Assembly: GCA_012510755.1 (NCBI GenBank)
Contig: JAAZHL010000192.1
Coordinates: 1 to 5,920 of the forward strand
From: Leucobacter sp.
GTDB taxonomy: Bacteria; Actinomycetota; Actinomycetes; Actinomycetales; Microbacteriaceae
DNA length: 5,920 nt
Reading direction: 5' to 3'
Under the pieces are notes generated by a model. It worked only from the letters and a program-made list of their open reading frames with translations, was not told where the DNA came from and did no database searches. Position 1 is the stretch's first letter; each line of letters begins with the position of its first letter. Both the position numbers and the translations under genes were made by a program. Below, piece by piece: positions 1-5,875 of this stretch.

Positions 1-122
1 AGCCAGGTTGGGTGAAGGAGACCGAGACTTAGCCGCGCCTGCCGGGGGGCAAACCTGATCTGCGGGCGATCACGCAGTGGGTCACCGAGCTGCGGCAGAG
101 TTTCAAGCAGCTGGGCGGCTGA
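1..122 (+). pseudogene. Possible C-terminal remnant of an unidentified gene
   Basis: Reading in the frame that ends at TGA 120-122, codons 33-119 give a plausible protein tail ending in TQWVTELRQSFKQLGG, with mostly G or C at third positions. The frame is broken by TAG at 30-32; nine sense codons (PGWVKETET) lie before that stop in the window. There is no ATG, GTG or TTG between the two stops, so the tail cannot be an independent gene with a normal start. Either it is the decayed end of a longer gene to the left, or the TAG is a sequencing error, or the coding look is accidental. The stretch is visibly more GC-rich than the hyu genes. I do not recognise the family and assign no function. Confidence 0.25.
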
Positions 123-417
123 CCCGCTGCACACTCATGGTCGCGTGCAGAGCGTTTGGCTGCTGCGTAGTGATGCCCGCGCCGACCAACATGGGTAAAG
201 TGCGCATCGTGAATGGGTGATCCTGGCACCCCATCTCAACGCAACATGGCACATCGCGCGCTTTTACGTGTTTTCTACGATGAACTGCCCGTGCGCAGTG
301 AATTTACTTGTAACTAACCCGGCTCGAAGCAGCGCCAAACCGAACTTCCGCACCTATGCGAACTGACGGTATCGCTCCTTCCGAACCGGGAAAAACACGG
401 CTAACGGAAGGAAATCC
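123..417 (+). promoter_or_regulatory. Non-coding upstream region and leader of hyuA
   Basis: About 295 bases without a supportable gene. It must hold the promoter of the hyuA-hyuB unit, but no convincing sigma70-type -35/-10 pair stands out. TACGAT at 276-281 resembles a -10 box (4 of 6) but lacks a -35 at normal spacing. Small symmetric elements are present: TTACTTGTAA (304-313, two 4-nt arms around TT) and CGCA-CCTA-TGCG (349-360). A near-direct repeat, GTGCGCA-(TC)-GTGAAT, occurs at 200-214 and 291-303. Any of these could be a regulator site; none matches an operator I can name. The last 40 bases contain the hairpin listed separately. Confidence 0.4.
376..412 (+). promoter_or_regulatory. 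Inverted repeat overlapping the hyuA Shine-Dalgarno
   Basis: TCCTTCCG (376-383) is perfectly complementary to CGGAAGGA (405-412), giving an 8-bp stem with a 21-nt loop. CCG 386-388 and CGG 398-400 could add a small inner helix. The right arm contains the whole Shine-Dalgarno GGAAGGA (406-412), which sits five bases before the ATG at 418. In the folded mRNA the ribosome binding site would therefore be paired. The pairing is visible in the sequence; a role in translational control is inference. Eight bases of complementarity to an SD could also arise by chance. Confidence 0.4.
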
Positions 418-2463
418 ATGTTTCGTATTGGAGTAGATATCGGTGGTACTTTCACTGATCTTTATGCGTGGGATGAGGAAAACCCCACCGCTGATGGGGT
501 TCGGACGGCAAAGGTGCTCTCGACCCCGCACGATCGTTCTGTGGGTGTATTGGACGCTCTCGCGAAAGCAGAGATCGCACCATCGCAAATCTCGACCTTT
601 GTGCACGGCACGACGATCGCGACCAACGCACTTATTGAACGCAAGTACCCCGAGCCCGCGCTGATTACGACTGCGGGGTTCCGTGATGTGCTCGAGATCG
701 GCGCACAGAGGCGTAAAGCTTTGTACGATCCGTATCAAGTGAAGCCATCGCCTTTGATCTCACGTCGTAACCGCTTTGGTGTGACGGAGAAAATGAGTTC
801 CTCAGGTGAGGTAGTTGTGCCATTGGACCGGGATCAGTTGCGAGAGATCGTGACTGAGATTCGGGATCGCGGCATCAAGAACATTGCAATCGCATTTATC
901 AACGCGTATCAAAGCGGTGAGCACGAAAGGCTTGCTCGGGAGATTGTGCTCGAGCTCATTCCAGATGCGCAGCTGGCATTGTCATCGGAAACACAGCCGA
1001 AGCTTCGTGAGCTCGGTCGCTTTACTACCACGGCGATCCGTGCGGCGCTGTTGCCTGTCGTTGGTGACTACATGTCACGTTTGGAACAGCAGTTGCAAAA
1101 CGAGGGCTTTACCGCGCAGCTTTACATCGTTAAGAGTAACGGCGGAATGATGTCCAGCAGCGCGGCGAAGGAACGACCAGAAGAGCTCATCGAATCTGGC
1201 CCTGCTGGTGGAGTCGCGGCGGGTGCCTACATCGGTCGGCTTATCGGAGACCAGAACCTGATCGTGACCGATGTGGGCGGTACCAGCTACGAAGCCGCAC
1301 TGCTTGAGAACGGCCGCGGGCTCGTGACGGATGAGTACGAGCTTGAATGGGAGATGCCGATCATCGTGCCGATGCTCGATATCCGAAGCATCGGTGCCGG
1401 CGGTGGATCGATTGCTTGGATCGATGATGGTGGCTCACTCCGAGTTGGCCCCCACAGTGCCGGTGCTGTGCCTGGGCCTGCTTCCTATGGTCTCGGTGGT
1501 GACAAGCCCACCGTGACAGATGCAAACGTCGTGCTCGGCCGCATCAGTCCCGACCTGGGTGGCAAATTCGATCTAGATATTGAAGCTGCAAAGAACGCAA
1601 TCAGAACCGTTGCCGATCCGCTCGGCATGACGGTTGAGGAGTGTGCCGAAGGCATCATCAATATTGTGAATGAGGGCATGGCGGGTGCTATCCGGATGGT
1701 CTCCAGCGATCGTGGTCGAGACCCACGTGACCACACGATCGTCGCATTCGGGGGTGCTGGCGGCCTGCACGCATTCGAGGTAGCGAGTGCTGCTGGCGTT
1801 GAACGCATCGTAGTCCCCCCGTATGCAGGCGTGGCTTGTGCTTTCGGTGCTATCACCATGGACATTCGTCATGACTTGGAGGCGACGTTCTATACGCCGC
1901 TTGAAACGATTGATTATGCGGCCCTCAACGCTGCATATGAAGATCTAGAGAATCGGGCGCGAACACTGCTCAAGCGTGACGGTGCTCGGGAAGATTCAGT
2001 TACTATTGACCGCTTTGCTGCGATGCGCTACGTGGGGCAGTCTTACGAGGTAACGACGCCGGTTCCATCGGGCGTTCTGAGCGTTGACAGCTTGGATGAA
2101 ATTTCAAAGGCATTCTACGTTGAGCATGAACGCGAGTACGGTGTCTACTCCGAAGAGTTCCCCATGGCCATTGTCAACCTGCGAGTGACGGCCGTTGGCC
2201 TCACTGACAAGCCGAGCGACGACTCGATGGCTGGTTCAGCGAGCAAGGAAGTATCGGCGCCACGTGAGCGGAGAGTTTTCTTCGACGGGTCCTACAAGAC
2301 CATCCCGGTGTTCGACTCGAGTTCAACGACGGCTGATCTATTGATTCCCGGCCCTGCGGTCGTCGAACAAGAACACGGTGTCGTCTTTGTACCTCCGTTT
2401 GCGGAGGCACACGTTGACCGATATGGACACATCATCATCGAAAAGAAAGAGGTTGCAGCATGA
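418..2463 (+). CDS. hyuA: Hydantoinase/oxoprolinase family subunit A (HyuA-like, ATP-dependent)
   Basis: A complete 681-residue protein, of usual length for stand-alone HyuA subunits. The N-terminal Hydant_A_N region opens with the phosphate-binding motif RIGVDIGGTFTD (residues 3-14) and continues with VHGTTIATN (62-70). The core hydantoinase A domain shows ESGPAGG (259-265), a second ASKHA-type phosphate loop DVGGTSYE (285-292), SIGAGGGS (324-331), GPASYG (353-358), FGGAGGLH (444-451) and VPPYAGVACAFGA (466-478). A C-terminal domain includes YVGQSYEV. In this family the A subunit binds ATP and activates a cyclic amide or carboxylation substrate, working in the cytoplasm with HyuB. The second loop usually reads DxGGTSxD; here the last position is Glu292. 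ATG 418 is chosen because GGAAGGA lies five bases upstream and the conserved motif begins at residue 3. The stop overlaps the hyuB start. Substrate is unknown: N-methylhydantoin, 5-oxoproline or another lactam are all possible, and a carboxylase subunit cannot be excluded. Confidence 0.93.
   Translation: MFRIGVDIGGTFTDLYAWDEENPTADGVRTAKVLSTPHDRSVGVLDALAKAEIAPSQISTFVHGTTIATNALIERKYPEPALITTAGFRDVLEIGAQRRKALYDPYQVKPSPLISRRNRFGVTEKMSSSGEVVVPLDRDQLREIVTEIRDRGIKNIAIAFINAYQSGEHERLAREIVLELIPDAQLALSSETQPKLRELGRFTTTAIRAALLPVVGDYMSRLEQQLQNEGFTAQLYIVKSNGGMMSSSAAKERPEELIESGPAGGVAAGAYIGRLIGDQNLIVTDVGGTSYEAALLENGRGLVTDEYELEWEMPIIVPMLDIRSIGAGGGSIAWIDDGGSLRVGPHSAGAVPGPASYGLGGDKPTVTDANVVLGRISPDLGGKFDLDIEAAKNAIRTVADPLGMTVEECAEGIINIVNEGMAGAIRMVSSDRGRDPRDHTIVAFGGAGGLHAFEVASAAGVERIVVPPYAGVACAFGAITMDIRHDLEATFYTPLETIDYAALNAAYEDLENRARTLLKRDGAREDSVTIDRFAAMRYVGQSYEVTTPVPSGVLSVDSLDEISKAFYVEHEREYGVYSEEFPMAIVNLRVTAVGLTDKPSDDSMAGSASKEVSAPRERRVFFDGSYKTIPVFDSSSTTADLLIPGPAVVEQEHGVVFVPPFAEAHVDRYGHIIIEKKEVAA
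2446..2463 (+). promoter_or_regulatory. hyuB ribosome binding site with ATGA stop/start overlap
   Basis: AAAGAGG at 2446-2452 lies seven bases before the hyuB ATG at 2460, inside the last codons of hyuA. The hyuA TGA (2461-2463) shares bases with that ATG as ATGA. This arrangement implies translational coupling and near-equal production of the two subunits, as expected for partners in one complex. Confidence 0.8.
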
Positions 2464-4223
2464 CTACGACGCCCCAGAATTCTCAGCTCGATCCCGTCAC
2501 TTTCGAAGTGATGCGACGCGGGTTCGAGTATTCGTGTGAACGAATGAGCCAGGTGCTTCAGAAGGCATCATTTTCACCGATCATTTACGATATGGTGGAC
2601 TTCTCGAATGCGGTCTTTGATGCCGACATTGAGTTGATTGGACAGACAGCTAACTGCCCGGTACACATCGCAGCGATGCATTTCTCCGCACGGGCGTCTC
2701 TGAAGAGCTACCCGCGCGACACACTGCAAGACGGCGACGTCTTTGTGCTTAACGACCCCTACATGGGTGGCACGCATACCCCCGACGTAACACTTACGGC
2801 ACCTGTGTTTTTTGAAGGTGAAATCATTGCTTACGCGGTATCTCGTGCACACTGGACTGACGTCGGTCAGAACCATGACACACACATCGCCGGTGAAGGT
2901 CTCCGACTGCCTCCGTTGAAGCTGGTATCTGCGGGGGTACTGAATGACGACCTCGTTGCGATCATCAAGAATATGAGTCGCACTCCGCAGTACGTCGAGG
3001 GCAATATTCAGGCTCAGCTTGGCGCTCTTTGGGCTGCTCGAGAAGAGATCCAGCGACTAGCCCGGCGTTACGGTGCTGAGAAGTTGCGCCAGGGTATGCG
3101 CGAGGTGCTTGACTACACCGAGCTTATGACCCGCCGTGCAATCGAGCGTATTCCTGATGGCGTATACAAGGGCAGCGACTATGTGGATAGTGATGGGTTC
3201 AGTGATGATCCTGTGGTCGCAAACGTCACTTTGGAAGTGAAGGGCGACCGAATTCATGTCGACCTCACGGGAAGTGACCCTCAAGTAGTTGGTCCGGTCA
3301 ATTCACCGTTGGCTAACTCGATCTCTGCGATCTATTACTCGCTTAAGTTCTTCCTGAACCCGGAGGCGCCGGCGAACGCGGGTATGTACCGTCAGATCGA
3401 TATCACGATCCCCGAAGGAACCTGGGTGAACCCACGCTGGCCCGCCCCGACCCTTGGTTGCACCACCGCAGCTTCCTCGAAGCTCACGGTCGCTATTTGG
3501 ACTGCGCTTGCGCAGGCTATTCCGGATCAGATCGTGGCCTCAACCTATGCGGAGGCAAACTGGTTTGTTGCGAGTGTGGCAGATCCTGAGACCGACGAGA
3601 TCCACATCTTTACTGACCTGCCAGCTGGTGGATGGGGCGGGACACCGTTCAATGACGGAATGCACGTAACAATGGATCCGCTCGGTAACTGCCAGAACTT
3701 GCCGGCGGAGACTGCTGAGCTTCTGTTCCCAATCCGGTACAACTCTTTTGAGATGACTACGGATTCTGCTGGTGCGGGCAAGTTCCGCGGTGGTTCTGGT
3801 GTGCGTCTCGAAGTGGAGTTCCTTGGCCGTGGCCAGATCATTAATATGGAGTCGTCGCGTACGCGTCAGGGTTCACCTGGCGTTCGCGGGGGCGGCTTTG
3901 GGGCCCGCCAGAAGCAGCTGCGTCAGAAGGCCGATGGCACCATCAGCTCGATCGGCGGTACCGACGATGTCACGGGTGAGTGGCTACCACAGATGCTCGG
4001 CGGCGTGCAATTCCAACCCGGTGAGTCGTTTGTCTTCCACAGTGGTGGTGGCGGTGGATGGGGCAACGCACTTGTTCGTGACGGAGAGTCCGTCGCAGTC
4101 GACGTGCGCAACGAGATCATTAGCCGCGAGGAAGCTTACAACACCTATGGTGTCGTTCTCGACGACGAGCTTCAGCTCGATGCGGCAGCTACTGAGCAGC
4201 GCCGTATTCAACTGGACGCGTAG
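2460..4223 (+). CDS. hyuB: Hydantoinase/oxoprolinase family subunit B (HyuB-like)
   Basis: A complete 587-residue protein covered by one hydantoinase B domain, at the long end of normal for the family. Signatures in order are LDPVTFEVMRRGF (10-22), the MVDFSNAVFD segment (45-54), NDPYMGGTHTPD (98-109), SRAHWTDVGQ (128-137), GEGLRLPPLKL (from 145), the DLTGSDPQVVGPVNSPLAN region, GGSGVRLEVEFL, and a glycine-rich SGGGGGWGN (528-536). The tail (NEIISREEAYNTYGVVL) matches the family's typical C-terminus, so the gene is not truncated. Asp47, His106, Asp109 and His131 fall where I recall metal ligands in ATP-dependent lactamases of this family such as caprolactamase; that placement is from memory and by eye. 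HyuB partners HyuA in ring opening of cyclic amides (hydantoins, oxoproline, lactams) or, in relatives, in ATP-dependent ketone carboxylation. It overlaps hyuA by four bases and is followed six bases later by a strong hairpin. Confidence 0.93.
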   Translation: MTTTPQNSQLDPVTFEVMRRGFEYSCERMSQVLQKASFSPIIYDMVDFSNAVFDADIELIGQTANCPVHIAAMHFSARASLKSYPRDTLQDGDVFVLNDPYMGGTHTPDVTLTAPVFFEGEIIAYAVSRAHWTDVGQNHDTHIAGEGLRLPPLKLVSAGVLNDDLVAIIKNMSRTPQYVEGNIQAQLGALWAAREEIQRLARRYGAEKLRQGMREVLDYTELMTRRAIERIPDGVYKGSDYVDSDGFSDDPVVANVTLEVKGDRIHVDLTGSDPQVVGPVNSPLANSISAIYYSLKFFLNPEAPANAGMYRQIDITIPEGTWVNPRWPAPTLGCTTAASSKLTVAIWTALAQAIPDQIVASTYAEANWFVASVADPETDEIHIFTDLPAGGWGGTPFNDGMHVTMDPLGNCQNLPAETAELLFPIRYNSFEMTTDSAGAGKFRGGSGVRLEVEFLGRGQIINMESSRTRQGSPGVRGGGFGARQKQLRQKADGTISSIGGTDDVTGEWLPQMLGGVQFQPGESFVFHSGGGGGWGNALVRDGESVAVDVRNEIISREEAYNTYGVVLDDELQLDAAATEQRRIQLDA

Positions 4224-4229
4224 TTGATT

Positions 4230-4269
4230 CGTGGGTCTCGGGGTGGATTAATTCCCCCCGAGACCCACG
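4230..4269 (+). terminator. Strong hairpin between hyuB and the permease gene
   Basis: CGTGGGTCTCGGGG (4230-4243) pairs perfectly with CCCCGAGACCCACG (4256-4269): 14 bp with a 12-nt loop, and GGA/TCC inside the loop can extend it past a bulged T. It starts six bases after the hyuB stop. There is no U-tract, only TTCATAGTT after the stem, which is common in actinobacterial terminators. It could stop transcription, limit read-through into the permease gene, or stabilise the hyuAB mRNA 3' end. The stem would work in both orientations. Confidence 0.75.
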
Positions 4270-4418
4270 TTCATAGTTAGGGGAGGGCACGTCTGATGGG
4301 CTTGCCCAAATGTGTCGAAGTATCGCGGCTCATTTTCTCTAGCTATCTGTACTTGCTTACGCAGCCGTTCAAGCGGTTTGCAAAAACACTCAATTTTCAT
4401 TTCAAAGGAGAAACGATT
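4270..4418 (+). promoter_or_regulatory. Leader region of the permease gene
   Basis: About 150 bases between the hairpin and the chosen permease start. It holds two ribosome binding sites in the same reading frame: AGGGGAGGG (4279-4287) before ATG 4296, and AAAGGAG (4404-4410) eight bases before GTG 4419. A 12-base near-palindrome, TGGGCTTGCCCA (4297-4308), lies on the first start. A small bulged hairpin (4361-4381, CCG-TTCAAG-CGG core) follows. TATCTG at 4344-4349 is a weak -10-like box without a good -35. If the preceding hairpin terminates transcription, a promoter must lie here, but I cannot name it with confidence. No known riboswitch class is recognisable. Confidence 0.4.
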
Positions 4419-5756
4419 GTGAGTTATTCGAGTTATGTGCTTCCTAAAGAGGAGCGGACAAGTAGATGGTCGCTCACCATGGCGTGGTGGGCGTTATTTT
4501 CGGCGATGTTCTGGCTCTACATCGCCGTTGCATCCGCTGGCGTGGTTGGCGTGGCTGACACGCTCATTGGGATGGGCCTATCGATCGTTGCTTACGGCAT
4601 CATTAACGCAATCTTGTCGAACTACAGCGCTCGTACTGGGCTGACGGTAGAGCTGCTTTCACGCTCACTCTTCGGCGTCATTGGTTCGGCTCTGGCCGCG
4701 CTCATCCTTGCCGCGACAGCTATTTACTACATTGTCTTCGAAGCCACCATGATCGCTGTTGCGCTGCAGATTTATTTCGGTGGTGACATTAAATGGTGGT
4801 ATCTGGTCTGTGTCGTGTACGCGCTTCCACTCGCTATGGGCGGGGTGCGCAGGTGGCTCGACCGGCTGAACGGCTACTTGCTGCCAATCTACTTCCTTGG
4901 TCTGATCGCAGCGGTCGTCATGAGCCTCATCAACCGTGGCATGCCAGCCGCAGCTGATTGGCCGACCGGTATCGAGGGTGGTGTGCTGCCTGGCTGGCTC
5001 ACCGTCTTCCTTATCTATATGGGTGTGTGGATCATGATGATGTACACGTTCGACTTCGCACGCTTTGGTCGCAAGAAAGACGCAAAGTTCCACAGCACGA
5101 TCACCTTTGGCTGGGTCTTCTACATCATGACATTCCTTTTCAACGGGCTCGTCGGCATCTTTCTTGTCGTAGCCTGGGGCGTGCAAGGAACTGAGACCGG
5201 TGTGGTGGAAGCCGTAGTGAGTTCTCTTGGCCTCATCGGTGTCATCGTGGTGATTGCGTCTCAAACCAGGATCAACAGCGCGAGCTATTACATGTCTTCG
5301 ACTAACCTTGATGCAGTATTCCGTCGGTTGTTCCGGGTTCGACTTCCGCGCTGGGTATATGTAGTGATCACTGGTGCTGTCGTTTATCTCGTGATGCTGA
5401 CCGATGTGCTCACTTGGATTCTTAAAGCTCTTGCTTGGCAGGGAGTCTTCGTCACTGCGTGGGTGGCGATCGCGCTCGTCTACATTGCCTGGGCAAATAA
5501 GCGTCCGACTTTGCTGCCAGAGGTGCGTGGCTCTCATTTGCCAGCGATCGCCCCGGGTGCGATCATTTGGTTGGCGGTCTCGGCACTTGGCATCTGGCTT
5601 ACCGAACAGAGCGGAGCGCCTTTGCTCGCGCAACTTGCTCCGCTAATTACGGTAGTTCTTGCGGGTACCGCTTCCTATCTGGCAATTAAGGCAGTGCCTC
5701 CGCGTACCGTGAAAGTTGCAGAAGAAGTGAAGGTCGACGTGGAGCAGCTCGTCTGA
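4419..5756 (+). CDS. NCS1-family permease (cytosine/purine/hydantoin-type transporter)
   Basis: A 445-residue integral membrane protein with about 12 hydrophobic helices, roughly at 18-40, 43-67, 88-118, 127-142, 152-171, 192-210, 228-253, 266-293, 311-326, 328-358, 379-395 and 402-425. The short basic loop and SRSLFGVIGS (81-90) before TM3 resemble the RxxFG motif of NCS1 carriers. TFDFARFGRKKDAKFH (210-225) after TM6 and SQTRINSASYYMSSTNL (281-297) in TM8 also fit that family. These proteins use a cation gradient (Na+ or H+) to import nucleobases, allantoin or hydantoins across the cytoplasmic membrane. GTG 4419 is chosen because AAAGGAG lies eight bases upstream and the N-terminus then gives the usual short cytoplasmic stretch (VLPKEERTSRWS) before TM1. 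An in-frame ATG at 4296, also with an SD, would add 41 atypical residues. It probably feeds substrate to HyuAB. The tail is charged (VKVAEEVKVDVEQLV). Substrate is undetermined. Confidence 0.88.
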   Translation: MSYSSYVLPKEERTSRWSLTMAWWALFSAMFWLYIAVASAGVVGVADTLIGMGLSIVAYGIINAILSNYSARTGLTVELLSRSLFGVIGSALAALILAATAIYYIVFEATMIAVALQIYFGGDIKWWYLVCVVYALPLAMGGVRRWLDRLNGYLLPIYFLGLIAAVVMSLINRGMPAAADWPTGIEGGVLPGWLTVFLIYMGVWIMMMYTFDFARFGRKKDAKFHSTITFGWVFYIMTFLFNGLVGIFLVVAWGVQGTETGVVEAVVSSLGLIGVIVVIASQTRINSASYYMSSTNLDAVFRRLFRVRLPRWVYVVITGAVVYLVMLTDVLTWILKALAWQGVFVTAWVAIALVYIAWANKRPTLLPEVRGSHLPAIAPGAIIWLAVSALGIWLTEQSGAPLLAQLAPLITVVLAGTASYLAIKAVPPRTVKVAEEVKVDVEQLV

Positions 5757-5777
5757 GAACGCTTCGACCAATATATG

Positions 5778-5827
5778 GAGAGCCTGCGCGGGAAGGCCGA
5801 CAACTCAGCGTTTCCGTGCAGGCTCTC
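5778..5827 (+). terminator. Transcription terminator after the permease gene
   Basis: GAGAGCCTGC (5778-5787) pairs exactly with GCAGGCTCTC (5818-5827). The stem continues inward through GCGGGAA (5788-5794) against TTTCCGT (5811-5817) with two G-U pairs, for about 17 bp in all around a 16-nt loop. It begins 21 bases after the permease stop and is followed by a mildly T-rich TCTGTGTGT. It very likely ends the hyuAB-permease transcription unit. Confidence 0.8.
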
Positions 5828-5836
5828 TCTGTGTGT

Positions 5837-5875
5837 AAGAGGAGATTAATGTTCTGATGAAACTCGGGGTTATGT
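5837..5875 (+). pseudogene. Possible start of a next gene, apparently cut by an insertion sequence
   Basis: AAGAGGAG (5837-5844) is a good Shine-Dalgarno. ATG at 5849-5851 lies four bases after it but is followed by TTC and TGA, a two-codon frame. Its stop overlaps a second ATG at 5857 (TGATG), 12 bases from the SD, which opens MKLGVM before the putative IS boundary at 5876. The frame stays open to the window end, but beyond 5875 it would be reading IS sequence. Only about six native codons are visible, so no product can be assigned. It may also be a chance SD-ATG pair. Confidence 0.25.
5868..5875. repeat. Candidate 8-bp target-site duplication, left copy
   Basis: The eight bases GGTTATGT immediately precede the putative ISL3-family terminus. 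ISL3 elements usually create 8-bp target duplications, so this octamer is predicted to recur just after the other end of the element. The second copy is outside the window, so this is a prediction only. Confidence 0.3.

Noticed and set aside
29..229. A 66-residue minus-strand frame at the left edge
   Set aside because: It starts at a GTG with no convincing SD, and I recognise no family. The plus strand over 33-122 looks more like coding sequence.
276..281. TACGAT as the hyuA -10 promoter element
   Set aside because: Only four of six consensus bases and no acceptable -35 at 16-19 bp spacing; kept only as a remark.
304..738. A 144-residue antisense frame over the hyuA start and leader
   Set aside because: It overlaps the well-supported N-terminus of hyuA, and the product shows no recognisable motif.
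418..4223. Acetone or acetophenone carboxylase subunits
   Set aside because: Same superfamily, but the small extra subunits are absent in the window and the neighbour is an NCS1 carrier. Not excluded, only less likely.
3772..4227. A 151-residue frame in another phase within hyuB
   Set aside because: Low-complexity Ser/Arg/Val-rich translation under the conserved glycine-rich end of HyuB; a frame shadow.
4270..4418. A purine or other riboswitch before the permease
   Set aside because: Only one short bulged hairpin is visible and no known aptamer core can be recognised.
4665..5633. A 322-residue reading frame antisense to the permease gene
   Set aside because: It is the mirror of a strongly recognisable membrane protein. 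Its translation is rich in His, Asp, Arg and Glu with no domain, as expected from the complement of hydrophobic codons.
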